64,000 bases of DNA from Chrysogorgia sp. JL179-B06 (GCA_035772405.1 JAYKKM010000176.1:124001-188000), one strand, 5' to 3'. Positions 43,808-54,356 are shown, counted from the first letter of the stretch. Numbers and translations: made by a program. Notes: generated by a model not told the origin, from the sequence alone.

Positions 43808-44031
43808 AAATAGTAGAGGAAATAAGCTATAAAGAGACACGAGACGCTCATTAGCGCTACATGGAGGCTTCCAATACGGTAGGGGGGGGGGTAATGGTTG
43901 GGATGGATGCGGTCTTATTCCATTACCCCCTCTACTGCATTCCTTACCGCATGCAAAATATTATTTTGGGCTCGTATTTTGAGTTCCCCTAAGTAACCAG
44001 GCCTTATTCAAAATGGCAGCCAATATTGGGG

Positions 44032-44818
44032 TTAAAGTGCACCTAACCCCAAAAATTATAATGCTGTTTGAAAGGGCACTTAAAATGACGAAGAATGACA
44101 CTAACAGTTCTTCGATATCTATTTTCGTTCTTGAGGTATTCAGTTATATGTAATATGTTAATGAGGCATAGGATGACGTCATAACAGGCAAACAACGTTG
44201 TTGCAATTCTAAAATGTGTGTATATCGTCAAAGTTATCCAACGAAATTACTTGAAACTTTGCACATGGATACATGCAACCAAATTAAAGAACATGGTTCA
44301 AGTTATGTTGTCACCATAGTAACAGATTAACTTTCAAACCTCTCCGTTCCCATACAGAAATCTTCATTTTCTGTCGTCGCAAGCAACGTTTTCGATTTCA
44401 AACTTGGGTATTGCATTAGAAAAGTTATTGCAAAAGTTATTGAGAACTGCCAATCTCAACATGTTCTGCATTTGAGAGAAAACACATTATTTTGTTTTAG
44501 AGACTAGGAGGTCTGGAAGCTAATCTGTTACTATGGTGACAACATTGAACCATATGTTCTTTAGTTTGATGCATGAATCCACGTGCAAAGTTTTAAGTAA
44601 TTTCGTTGGATAACTTTGAAGATATACACAAATTTTCGAATGGCAACAACTTGTTTACCTGCTATGACGTCATCATGTGCCTCATTAACATATCACATAT
44701 AACTCAATACCTCAAGAATATCTGAATATCTCGAAGAACTGTTAGTGCCATTCTCCATTATTTTAAGTGCCCTTTCAAACATAGCATTATCATTTTTGGG
44801 GTAGGCGGGTTAGGGTTA
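44032..44818. repeat. TTAA foldback element, family B relative, long
   Basis: It starts TTAAAGTGCACCTAACCCCA, with inverted arms GAAAGGGCACTTAAAATGA near 44069 and complement parts at 44755-44780. Inner arms carry AAATTACTTGAAACTTTG and CAAAGTTTTAAGTAATTT. Confidence 0.5.
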
Positions 44819-44826
44819 TTTACATG

Positions 44827-45360
44827 GTTAAGCACAGGCTTCCCAAGCTTGCGACACATTTATTATTATTGACTCTTTATTTACGATGTATTTTAATGGA
44901 CTTACAACGGGAATTCATTCGACTTCGTTAAATCTGTGTAATTTAGTGTGAAATCTGGCGCAATTGAGGCAGGTATATGGCCATATACCGAACTCGCTGT
45001 CAATGCCTCAATTGCGCCAGATTTCACACCAAATTACACAGAAACGACAACTACGATTTCATAAGAAATAAAGTGAACTTTATTTCTTAATTTATGGCAA
45101 TATTCTAGCATTTTAACGAAATCGAATGATTCCCGTTGCAAGTCCATTAGGATAGATCGTACATAAAGTACTCAAATATCATAATAATAAAAGTGCCGCA
45201 ACCGATCGCTGTAAATGCCTCAACTGCGCCAGATTTCACACTAAATTACACAGATTTAACGAAGTCGAACGAATTCCCGTTGTAAGTCCATTAAAATACA
45301 TCGTAAATAAAGAGTCAATAATAATAAATGTGTCGCAAGCTTGGGAAGCCTGTGGGTTAA
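44827..45360. repeat. Large inverted repeat, arms about 140 bp
   Basis: The left arm (44827-44973) and right arm (45216-45360) are nearly identical in reverse complement, from CACAGGCTTCCCAAGCTTGC to GTGTGAAATCTGGCGCA. The middle (45000-45150) contains a third, partial copy of the arm, so the unit has been duplicated. Confidence 0.7.
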
Positions 45361-46734
45361 GTGACAAAATTCTGACGATTATACTAGCAGCTAATAAGAG
45401 GAATTTCACATTGGCCGCCATATTGAATTTTACCGCGTAGGGACCTGGGAACTAGTAATTTCACTTCCGGCATTTTCACAGGACTCTGGCGCCTATGCCT
45501 ATTTTACTTTATTTCTGTTGGAACTTATCAATGAGTCTATAGTTCGGAGAATTCAGAGGTTCGGCTTTTCAACCCTATTTGGTCTTTCGACCCAGTTTGA
45601 ACGTTTTGAACTTTCACACTGGTTTCAACCACCCGAGATCCGCAAATTTTGGCGACATATGAAACCGACATACAAACCAATCCCTAACGGCTAATCCTAA
45701 CCCAACGCTAATCCTAACCCAAATCCTAACCCTAAAACTGACTTGGGATGATGCTATAATAATTTAACATTTCGGTTGCTCATATATCGAGAAAAGGCCC
45801 ACATTTTAGCTTCCACGCGTTCTTTTACCGCGTTGTAACGGTTGTATCATACAAGGTATATTCCTCTGCCGTTAGTAAAATCACAGCACATTTTGCGTCT
45901 TATCCACCTCTGGATTACAATCTTTTTTAAGAAAACACGGAAAGAGTAATCTAAAGTTTCAATATGATGTGGAAAAGTGAAACAAGGGTAATTTATGTTT
46001 GTTTTGATCGTGTGGACTTTTCTCGCAGAGAAAAAAATTTCTAAGAATGCAGAGAAAAAAATTTCTAAGAATGCGCTCAATAAATTTCAGCCTTGAAATC
46101 AGTGATAAACGCTATTGATAAACTCGATTGTAATGATTATAAATAATAGATAAGAATAGAAATGCCGAATATAAGGCTTATATATAATATAGTATCAGTA
46201 TTCTGATTGCTTGCAAAAGCATTTTCAAGATTGTTTATATGCCGACCAACATAGTATTCCCGTTAAATATTTACTAGTTCCCAGGTCTCTACTTGGTAAA
46301 ATTCAATATGGCGGCCAATGTGAAATTCCTCTTATTAGCTGCTAGTGACGATTATACTGGCGGCCATTTTGAATAAGGCCTGGTTACACAGGAAATTTCA
46401 AAAAACGAGCCCAAAATATTATTCTGCCTACCGCATTGGAAGACTCTGCGAAAATAACATTTTGAAAAGATATCTTCTGATTGGTTAAAAGCCGCGTCTC
46501 TATAACTGTTTATAAAATAATTTTACTCTACGCATGCTGTGATTGGTGAGCTTGTCGGTCGATCAGCCACAGAATAAATACTCAACTTTAACGTTGAGTA
46601 TATTTTATTCTATGATCAGGCTACGGAGACGAAATGACGTCAGTAACTAATGAGAATTTGCATTGAATCAAAATGAAAAGAGTTATATATCGTAATTATC
46701 CAAAGTATAAGAAATTGTTTCTAAATTATTTTAT

Positions 46735-47010
46735 AAAAATGATAGAATACGTTTGCTTGGGTCTCTATAACGTGATCGAAACCCTCGTGAAGTAATAAAA
46801 ACACTCGAGAAGTTGGGAAAGCACTCGTGCTTCTCCCTACACTTCTCTCGTGTTTTTATGACGTTACTCGGGTTTCGGACACACGAGGAAAAGGAAAATA
46901 AAATAACGTCCTTTGATTGGTTTATTTTAATTTTATTGCTGTGGTTTATTAAAATTTTGTCCCCGAGACCTGTAGAGACCCGGGGCAAACGTATTCTATT
47001 TTTTAAATAC
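46735..47010. repeat. Foldback element
   Basis: ATAGAATACGTTTGC near 46741 pairs with GCAAACGTATTCTAT near 46986. Inner arms carry GAGAAGTTGGGAAAGCACTC and CTTCTCCCTACACTTCTC. A similar structure lies at about 47225-47460 (GAAATAGAAAACATTTT and its complement). Confidence 0.5.
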
Positions 47011-47869
47011 AGAAATACAGAAACACAGAAATTTTCCCACCATTTTTTAGTTCACAGGAAAGGGTCGAAAAGGGTCGTCGAAAGGGTCGTCGTTGCTTAA
47101 AATTTTTAAAAAGTTTCAAAATGTAAAATATTTCCTACAACATTGATGTATTTCTTATCGCCCAATTGCTTTTGCTCGAAAAATGCAGTCGCATTCACAG
47201 CTGAGTGTGATATTTTTTGCGTAACTAAGGAAAAGTACCTATTTTCAAAATGTTATTTTATAAAAGAAATAGAAAACATTTTTCCGTGTTCCCACACAGT
47301 GAAACACTCGTGAAAGTTTGGGAGAACTTAAAATAGCAGTGAAAACACTCGCCCTTCGCACCTCGTGTTTCAGGCGACAATTTCTCGTCCTCCCAAACTT
47401 CAACACGTGTTTCTATAACTGTATGGAGACACAGAAAATGTTTTCTATTTCTTAAACATAACCTATTTCTGTTAATTTTTTTAATATTGCTCATGATCAC
47501 CATCGAAAAAGAGCGCCAAATAGTCAATAAGTAAAGCAATAACATTACTTTTGAAGGACATGTTGTCCAACTTACGTTTCCTACCGGTATTGACGATAAT
47601 GGTATTAACTATATGATATGGTATTGAGTATTGTATTAACTGTGGAATTCATTACCACAGGAAATTAGAAGCTTTGATATGTTGGGTAATTTTAAGTCAG
47701 CAGTTAAGACTTTTCTTTTTTAAAATTAATAGTTTTTTGTTTATAGTGGTAATATATGTAGTAGGCTTTATCTTATAATGAAACTGTAATAAGTTTTATC
47801 AGTATATTTAAGAATATATTGTTGTAAGAGCATTGAGACTATTGTATAATGCTCCTAATACGTCTATTA

Positions 47870-48475
47870 TTATTATTATTATTATTATTGACGATAATGG
47901 TACGAGTATTGACGATAATGGTACGAGTATTGACGATAATGGTACGAGTATTGACGATAATGGTACGAGTATTGACGATAATGGCACGAGTATTGATGAT
48001 AATGGCACGAATATTGACGATAATGGTACGAGTATTGACGATAATGGTACGAGTATTGACGATAATGGTACGAGTATTGACGATAATGGTACGAGTATTG
48101 ACGATAATGGTACGAGTATTGACGGTAATGGCACGAGTATTGACGACAATGGTACGAGTATTGACGATAATGGTACGAGTATTGACGATAATGATGCGAG
48201 TATTGACGATAATGGTACGAGTATTGACGATAGTGGTACGAGTATTGACGATAATGGTACGAGTATTGACGATAATGATGCGAGTATTGACGATAATGGC
48301 ACGAGTATTGACGATAATGGTACGAGTATTGACGATAATGGTACGAGTATTGACGATAATGGTACGAGTATTGACGATAATGGTACGAGTATTGACGATA
48401 ATGGTACGAGTATTGACGATAATGGTGCGAGTATTGACGATAATGGTACGAGTATTGACGATAATGGTACGAAAT
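47870..48475. repeat. 21-bp minisatellite, about 28 copies
   Basis: The unit is ATTGACGATAATGGTACG plus AGT, with scattered single-base changes and a short (ATT)n lead-in at 47862-47888. Because 21 is a multiple of three and the unit has no stop in several frames, it creates long heptapeptide-repeat open frames on both strands (IDDNGTS on one, VPLSSIL on the other). No start context or flanking coding sequence supports a gene. Confidence 0.9.
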
Positions 48476-49680
48476 TTTATATAATTTTAAAAGGTTTTAG
48501 CAAATTATTTAATCTACTATTTTTGCATTTTATTGCAATATTGTAATGTTGTACATGTAATCCAGTCTATGACTGCAATTTGTATAACTTTAATAAACGA
48601 TTTCTCTCTATTTATCTATCTTTCTTACATGCATTGAGGTCAATTTGGATTGTTTGAAATATATTATCATATCATCATTTCTTGATTTACTTATCAAGCG
48701 TTGACAAGAAGAAATGAAATAACGCATTTGCTTATTTAATGATTCGTACATAACGCACATGTTCCGTGCGTCCTTGACAATTTAAAACCGGATATAGCAA
48801 AATAACATCACTAAAGTTTCTTCTAAAACACCGGTCGACACTAAAATATCTGCAAAGGAGGTTGAGGCACCACTATCAGAAGAATTGTTCCTGTCTTTGT
48901 TTGATTTATAACACTGAAATATCTTGGAGCTGTAATTATTTCCATGGACTGATTTTACTTGTGTGGTAGACTGTCCAAAATTCCATTCCCGGGCGATGGC
49001 CACCGGCCGCGTAATATTGGGTTCTCTGTGGAAAGAACTTCATGGTTTTTATTTACCGGTGACTGGATGTATCAATTATCCAAATTCGTGCACGTCGTTA
49101 GAGAAAGGCGCGCGACACAAAAGAAGAGCCTGCGGAGGAGGCAGAGCAAAGTGTCTGTAAAACTGATACAGAACTGATTAATAAACATCAATGTCTGTAA
49201 ATATGATACAGAACTGATGTTTTATTAGTCAGTTCTGTATCTTCTTTTGAATTTTGTTCATGAATTATTAATGATTTTTAGAATTAGATTTAAATTTCAG
49301 CCAATGAAACAAGTTGCTTACAGTATGCGAGGTCGACTTGAGGCAAGTCTACTTAATATGTGGTTACAACCTCGTAACCCAGGAGGTAAGACTCTGGGTA
49401 CGAGGTTGGGGCAGTCACTTAGTCCCCTGGGGACTATTCACATGGCATATAACGTCAAAAAATTAAAAATCTTGAGTGTTTTGATTAATGCTTTATTACT
49501 TCTTTAAAACTTCATGCGTTAAACATTTTATTTCCAATCTTCTCTGAGGGGATTCTCTCTGACAGTATTTTGAAATCTATAAAAATTAACGTAAAGATTC
49601 AAAGGCTTAAAAAACGTTCTCAAGATGCTGAAGAAACAACTTCTTCTAATCAAGGTTGGAGAACTAAAATAAACCATTAA

Positions 49681-50150
49681 ATAGAACTAAAATACATAAA
49701 ATATAACAACACTATCCATATAACATACCAGTCCGTACCATACCACACGACACCGTATAATCCCATCCCATCCCATACCATAGAATACCATCCCATAGCA
49801 TAGCATAGCAAAGCATATCATCGCATCGCATCCTATCCCATACCATCCTATCCCATACCATAACATACCATACCATATCACACCATCCCCATCACATCAC
49901 ATCACATACCACACCACACCACACCACACCACACCACACCATACCATACCATACCATACCATACCATACCATACCATACCATAGCATCGCATCCCATACC
50001 GTACCGTACCGTACGATACCATACCAAACCATACCATACCACACACCATACCACACACCATACCATACCATACCATACAACACCATACAACACCATACAA
50101 CACCATACAACACCACACAACACATACAACACCATACCATACACTCACCG
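49681..50150. repeat. TACCA/CCACA pentamer array
   Basis: Repeats of ACCAT and ACCAC with local variants (GCATC, CACAA) run for about 470 bp and stop within about 10 bp of the cysteine-rich exon at 50153. The Tyr/Gly/Met/Val-rich open frames on the minus strand are repeat products. Confidence 0.85.
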
Positions 50151-50152
50151 AT

Positions 50153-50322
50153 TCACTCGCAATCATGTTCTGACGCCGCACCCAGAACTTTAGTGGTTTT
50201 ACCATTCATACATTTCTTGCAACTTGATTGGCGGAAATTGGGTTGGTATGTACCAAGAGGACACGCCAGACAATTGGCCAATCCATTACCTTGTTGAGAG
50301 TATTCACCAGGCTCACATATAT
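50153..50322 (-). CDS. Cysteine-rich extracellular protein, exon C
   Basis: Acceptor ATTATAAAG, then (D)ICEPGEYSQQGNGLANCLAC, PLGTYQPNFRQSSCKKC and TTKVLGAASEHDCE. The spacing CxPGxY...CxxCPxGTYQ...CxxC is that of ephrin-receptor-like (GCC2/GCC3) repeats, which occur in SVEP1, SCUBE and related secreted proteins. It joins exon B in phase 1. After DCE the frame reads TGA, although a strong donor GGTGAGT follows 5 bases later and a weaker one, GA/GTGAAT, overlaps the last codons. It is therefore either the last exon, an alternatively ended one, or one broken by a stop. Confidence 0.8.
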
Positions 50323-50444
50323 CTTTATAATTAGTAAAATAACAGAAAGAAATAATAGGTGAATGTACGATCCAAAAAAGTGAATTGAATAGTTCGTAAA
50401 TGGATGCCACATAAATCCGTCGCGTAGTTAAATCATAGTTAAAC

Positions 50445-50953
50445 TTAAAGGACATTGGCAACAAAAACTAAGTTTGTCTAATATGAAAGAACTCGTAAAA
50501 TGATAGAGTAACACCTTTTACAACTTTTCCGTATTTTACTTCGTTTTTGAAATATTTCAGTTTGTTTGATATGTAAATGAGATGGTCTCTAACGTCAGGT
50601 GCAGGGTAGAGAATTTTCACTCATTAAAATATTAGTTACATACTTACATCTTCAAGTTTGTTCCACAAATTTACTTGAAAATGTGCGTATAATAACTCTT
50701 CATGATAGTAATGAACGTTATAAACTTATAAGCAATCACTGAGATATAAGACATTTTTTAATGTGTGAAAATTCTCTACCCTGCACCTGACGTCAGAGAC
50801 CATCTCATTTACATATCAAACAAACTGAAATATTTAAAAAACGCAGTAAAATTTGTAAAAAAACGGAGTAAAAGTTGTAAAAGGTGTTACTCTATCATTT
50901 TACGAATTCTTTCATATTAGACAAACTTAATTTGTGTTGCCAATGTTCTTTAA
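50445..50953. repeat. TTAA-flanked foldback MITE, family A, copy 3
   Basis: TTAAAGGACATTGGCAACAA on the left and the complement ending GTTCTTTAA on the right, with long inner arms (AGATGGTCTCTAACGTCAGG and its complement). It lies in the intron between exons B and C. Confidence 0.7.
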
Positions 50954-51103
50954 CTACATAGTTGTATAAGTTGTATAAAACATGAATTGTCATCAATTAA
51001 CTATGTAGTTAACTAACCATAGTTAAGAAGTTAATCAAGTAGTCAATTGTAGTTAATCTTAATCACTTTTCAATGTTAATCAATTTTAGCCGAAAGCCAT
51101 TAC

Positions 51104-51265
51104 CCATGCATTCAGTTCGATTGCCAGCTTGGGATCCAATGGTCCAAGTCCTCTCGGGACACTTCTTACACGATGTTTCACCCTCTTGATCCTGGAATGT
51201 CCCAGCAGCACATGGAAGACAATCTTCTTCCTCTACGTCATAATATGTTCCTTCAGCACATTTAA
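51104..51265 (-). CDS. Cysteine-rich extracellular protein, exon B
   Basis: Acceptor AATTCTAG, then (V)KCAEGTYYDVEEEDCLPCAA, GTFQDQEGETSCKKCP and GSQAGNRTECM to ATGG/GTAATG. It is a symmetric phase 1-1 exon of 54 codons holding one full GCC2/GCC3-type repeat, as is usual for shuffled extracellular modules. The product would be secreted or on the cell surface. The SVEP1-like reading is preferred because a non-cysteine-rich domain precedes the repeats in exon A. Confidence 0.85.
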
Positions 51266-51344
51266 CTAGAATTACAAACAGTTTTTAATTACAAACCGTA
51301 ACATTCTGCTTCGTATGCGCACCATACCATATCATATCATTATG

Positions 51345-51480
51345 TTATGCCATGCCATATCATTATGTTATGCCATGCCATATGCCATGCCATATGCCAT
51401 GCCATATGCCATGCCATATGCCATGCCATATGCCATGCCATATGCCATGCCATATGCCATGCCATATGCATATCCATATG
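51345..51480. repeat. 12-bp array CATATGCCATGC
   Basis: About ten copies of CATATGCCATGC lead into the decamer array that follows. Both lie in the intron between exons A and B. Confidence 0.85.
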
Positions 51481-52757
51481 CTGCGCTGTGCTGCGCTGTG
51501 CTGCGCTGTGCTGCGCTGTGCTGCGCTGTGCTGCGCTGTGCTGCGCTGTGCTGCGCTGTGCTGCGCTGTGCTGCGCTGTGCTGCGCTGTGCTGCGCTGTG
51601 CTGCGCTGTGCTGCGCTGTGCTGCGCTGTGCTGCGCTGTGCTGCGCTGTGCTGCGCTGTGCTGCGCTGCGCTGTGCTGCGCTGTGCTGCGCTGTGCTGCG
51701 CTGTGCTGCGCTGTGCTGCGCTGTGCTGCGCTGTGCTGCGCTGTGCTGCGCTGTGCTGCGCTGCGCTGCGCTGCGCTGCGCTGCGCTGTGCTGCGCTGTG
51801 CTGCGCTGTGCTGCGCTGTGCTGCGCTGTGCTGCGCTGTGCTGCGCTGTGCTGCGCTGTGCTGCGCTGTGCTGCGCTGTGCTGCGCTGTGCTGCGCTGTG
51901 CTGCGCTGTGCTGCGCTGTGCTGCGCTGTGCTGCGCTGTGCTGCGCTGTGCTGCGCTGTGCTGCGCTGTGCTGCGCTGTGCTGCGCTGTGCTGCGCTGTG
52001 CTGCGCTGTGCTGCGCTGTGCTGCGCTGTGCTGCGCTGTGCTGCGCTGTGCTGCGCTGTGCTGCGCTGTGCTGCGCTGTGCTGCGCTGTGCTGCGCTGTG
52101 CTGCGCTGTGCTGCGCTGTGCTGCGCTGTGCTGCGCTGTGCTGCGCTGTGCTGCGCTGTGCTGTGATGCGCTGTGCTGTGCTGTGCTGTGCTGTGCTGCG
52201 CTGTGCTGTGATGCGCTGTGCTGTGCTGTGCTGTGCTGTGCTGTGATGTACTGTGCTGTGCTGTGCTGTGCTGCGATGAGCTGTGCCGCGATGCGCTGTG
52301 CTGCGATGCGCTGTGCTGTGCTGCGATGCGCTGTGCTGCGCTGCGATGCGCTGTGCTGCGCTGCGCTGCGCTGTGCTGTGCTGTGCTATGCTGTGCTATG
52401 CTATATGCTATGCTATGCTGTGTTGTGTTGTGTTGTGCTGTGCTGTGCTATGCTATATGCTATGCTATGCTATATGCTATGCTATGCTGTGCTGTGCTGT
52501 GCTGTGCTGTGCTGTGCTGTGCTGTGCTGTGCTGTGCTGTGCTGTGCTGTGCTGTGCTGTGCTGTGCTGTGCTGTGCTGTGCTGTGCTGTGTTATGTTGT
52601 GCTGTGCTGTGCTGTGCTGTGCTGTGCTGTGATGTGCTGTGCTGTGCTGTGCTGTGATGTGATGTGCTGTGATGTGATGATGTGCTGCGCTGTGCTGTGC
52701 TGTGCTGCGCTGTGATGTGATGTGATGTGCTGTGCTGTGATGTGCTGTGCTGTGCTT
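51481..52757. repeat. Decamer array CTGCGCTGTG, decaying to CTGTG
   Basis: About 68 almost perfect head-to-tail copies of CTGCGCTGTG fill 51481-52160. The array then becomes a mosaic of CTGTG, CTGCG, ATGTG and CTATG pentamers up to 52757. The 10-mer is two variant 5-mers, so it is a higher-order form of the pentamer. It gives long Cys/Ala/Val/Leu open frames in all three plus frames; none is a gene. It ends about 11 bp from the donor of exon A. Confidence 0.95.
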
Positions 52758-52768
52758 GTGCTACTCAC

Positions 52769-53340
52769 CACAAAAAGATCTTGCTAGTTGATCGCCATCT
52801 CCTTCTTTAACGTGTACAATCTCCCCAACTTTACAAGCAAGTTTTGAATTGTATCCCTCGATATGCATGCCATTAATACCCATAGCAGTAACAATATGTT
52901 TACTCTCTGCAATCTCAGTCGCATCCAGATCCATTCTCATCATTTCGTGCTTTTTCAACGCTTTGACTTTATCAGTGAAACTACTTTTATCTCGTATCAC
53001 AATTTCAACAGAGATCACCTGTTTGCTCGCACCACCCGCCGCGCTCCTCTTGCTCTTGCCACAGTAAACTTTGACGTTAGTTATGTGGCAGTTGCTTTCG
53101 TGTCTAAGACAGAACAATAGTTTGGAGATAATAAAGTTGTTCACAGCACTTAGGAATTCTTGTTTTATTCTCAATAATGTATCTGGGTCGTTCTCGTTGC
53201 ATTCACCCACATAGGCATTAATGATTTTCTTCACTCCCTCTGCACTGTCTTCCTCTATAGAAACATCGAGAACAAGAATAAAGTTTAACAAATAATTTCC
53301 CAACGCAACCAGGTGATATATCAGCCATAGTTTGACGCTA
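52769..53340 (-). CDS. Cysteine-rich extracellular protein, exon A (5' edge approximate)
   Basis: The frame reads LLNFILVLDVSIEEDSAEGV, KKIINAYVGECNENDP, then RIKQEFLSAVNNFI and so on to QLARSFC, with the donor TGTG/GTGAGT (phase 1), which joins exon B in frame as C-V-K-C. About 180 residues of mixed alpha/beta character precede the first cysteine-rich repeat. I do not recognise the domain. In SVEP1 a comparable non-repeat region also precedes these repeats, so the assignment is by architecture. The frame stays open to about 53345 with no clear acceptor, and the Penelope-like insertion starts just beyond. Confidence 0.7.
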
Positions 53341-53380
53341 CTCTGGCTTTAAAAAGTATTTTGAACGCAAAGTTACTGTC

Positions 53381-53443
53381 CATGACCCAACGTTTCGACA
53401 CTCCAATCTAGTGTCTTCATCAGGGGTGATCGTTGTAAAGTTA
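53381..53443 (-). ncRNA. Hammerhead-like motif, arm 1
   Basis: On the minus strand: CTGATGA, one A, a perfect 6-bp stem (GACACT/AGTGTC, loop AGATTGG), GAAAC, then GTTGGGTC. The conserved core boxes CUGANGA and GAAA and a GUC triplet are present in the right order. The extra A after the first box and the lack of a good stem I leave activity in doubt. Confidence 0.35.
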
Positions 53444-53483
53444 TAGGATCCCTATTTATACCCTCATAGAACTGATGATGACG

Positions 53484-53835
53484 TTATCTATTAACAAGAT
53501 GCAAATAAGCTTCTGGTAATAAACCACCGTCATCGCGATTCAAAGGGGCGTGGGCGCTATTGATATGCCAAGCCTCCAGACAACGTCGCTGATGGTACCG
53601 CGGACTAGTGGTAATAATTTTTGAATTTTCCCACGCAATCTCATGGCAGGTTACGCACGCGTTGTCCGACAAAGCAGAATTTTCCTTTTTTTGAAAAGAA
53701 AACAGCCTTTTGGTGTTCTTTTAAACGCGTACGAAACTGACGTTTAGTCGGACCGATGTACTCCTGATCACAGTCATTGCACCGAATGGAATAAATAGCG
53801 TCTTTCCTCTGTTCCTTCGCAATACGATCCTTAGG
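53484..53835 (-). pseudogene. GIY-YIG endonuclease domain, Penelope-type, frameshifted
   Basis: Minus-strand reading from about 53830: AIYSIRCNDCDQEYIGPTKR followed by QFRTRLKEHQKAV, the GIY-YIG core (here AIYSI...EYIG, then R and E/H positions as in the family). In a second frame after an A-run near 53690, it goes on as SDNACVTCHEIAWENSKIIT to LEAWHINSAHAPLNRDDGGL and LPEAYLHLVNR. This is the usual C-terminal end of Penelope-like proteins. The frame change marks it as dead. Confidence 0.8.
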
Positions 53836-53839
53836 ATCC

Positions 53840-53902
53840 TAACTTTACAACGATCACCCCTGATGAAGGCACTAGATTGGAGCGTCGAAACGTTGGGTCA
53901 TG
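53840..53902 (+). ncRNA. Hammerhead-like motif, arm 2
   Basis: Inverted copy of arm 1. The stem here is GGCACT/AGCGTC, one mismatch and one wobble weaker than in arm 1, so it is the less likely of the two to be active. Confidence 0.3.
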
Positions 53903-53908
53903 GATAGT

Positions 53909-54010
53909 AGTAGTATAGAAAGTGGGGCTACCAGCACACTTTTCCATTTTTTCATGCTTCGCAATCAAAATGTTAAAAAGTTTGCTGTTAACCCCACTTT
54001 CGAGACTACT
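53909..54010. repeat. Left terminus of the Polinton-type element, internally palindromic
   Basis: AGTAGTATAGAAAGTGGGGC at 53909 recurs in reverse complement at 53984-54010 (AGTAGTCTCGAAAGTGGGG on the minus strand), 23 of 27 positions alike, around a spacer of about 48 bp. The terminal repeat can therefore fold on itself. The matching right terminus lies outside the window. Confidence 0.65.
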
Positions 54011-54034
54011 AAAACGAGACTAAATAAATTATAC

Positions 54035-54307
54035 TCAAAAATCGTCACACACGTTTCCCAAAATATTTTTTCGAGTATTAGTACGTAGAAGCCGCAACTC
54101 TCTTTTACGACTGGTCATCCTTTTCCCGAGTACAGTATGTTTAAACCTCTCGTCTAGTTTCTTCCACTCTAGATTACTGTTAGTGAATAGTTGTCGTTTC
54201 ATCTCTCTTACCTGGTAGATAAATAGGAGGTCTTCGTTTAGTCTCACTGTCTTTTCCTCCACTGACTCCCGACGTTCTACACTACTATTCATGGCTACAG
54301 TACTCAT
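54035..54307 (-). CDS. Unknown 90-residue protein of the Polinton-type element
   Basis: I do not recognise it. It is strongly charged, with RRESVEEKTVRLNEDLLFIY, then EWKKLDERFKHTVLGKR and a basic RELRLLRTNTRK end; it is probably all helical. It is the last gene of the minus block and ends about 25 bp from the internal palindrome of the terminus. Its ATG is preceded by an AT-rich leader, and a second ATG 5 codons in is possible. Confidence 0.55.
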   Translation of the reverse strand: MSTVAMNSSVERRESVEEKTVRLNEDLLFIYQVREMKRQLFTNSNLEWKKLDERFKHTVLGKRMTSRKRELRLLRTNTRKNILGNVCDDF

Positions 54308-54356
54308 TAAGTTAGTGTATACTCATGTATTTAGGTCGTTTTGTAAATTATTGTAA

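Larger units (their letters stand above)
43314..50152. other. Intergenic DNA between XPO7 and the cysteine-rich gene
   Basis: Both genes are read on the minus strand, so this holds the XPO7 promoter side and the 3' side of the other gene. Recognisable content is foldback elements (43618-43807, 44032-44818, 44827-45360, about 46735-47010 and 47225-47460), a 21-bp minisatellite (47870-48475) and a pentamer array (49681-50150). No other gene could be supported. Confidence 0.55.
53350..53904 (-). mobile_element. Penelope-like element fragment with inverted terminal arms
   Basis: A GIY-YIG endonuclease fragment is flanked by the same roughly 62-bp sequence in opposite directions (53381-53443 and 53840-53902). 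Each arm has CCTGATGAAG, a short hairpin, GTCGAAACGTTGGGTCATGG. Penelope-like elements encode RT plus a GIY-YIG nuclease and carry terminal repeats with hammerhead ribozyme motifs. Here RT is absent: the copy is 5'-truncated and its distal arm is inverted, a known outcome of Penelope insertion. The Polinton-type element starts immediately after the right arm. Confidence 0.75.

Noticed and set aside
47808..48546. Open frames of 164-237 codons with IDDNGTS, VPLSSIL and MVRVLTI repeats
   Set aside because: 21-bp minisatellite read in stop-free frames, with no flanking coding sequence.
49687..50205. Tyr/Gly/Met/Trp/Val-rich open frames
   Set aside because: Translations of the ACCAT/ACCAC pentamer array.
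51315..52715. Long Cys/Ala/Val/Leu open frames (up to 426 codons)
   Set aside because: They are translations of the CTGCGCTGTG and CTGTG arrays; all three plus frames are open alike, which only reflects the repeat.
51345..52757. CRISPR array or centromere-type satellite
   Set aside because: There are no spacers, so it is not CRISPR. The unit is far too short for a typical centromeric satellite and it lies inside a gene.
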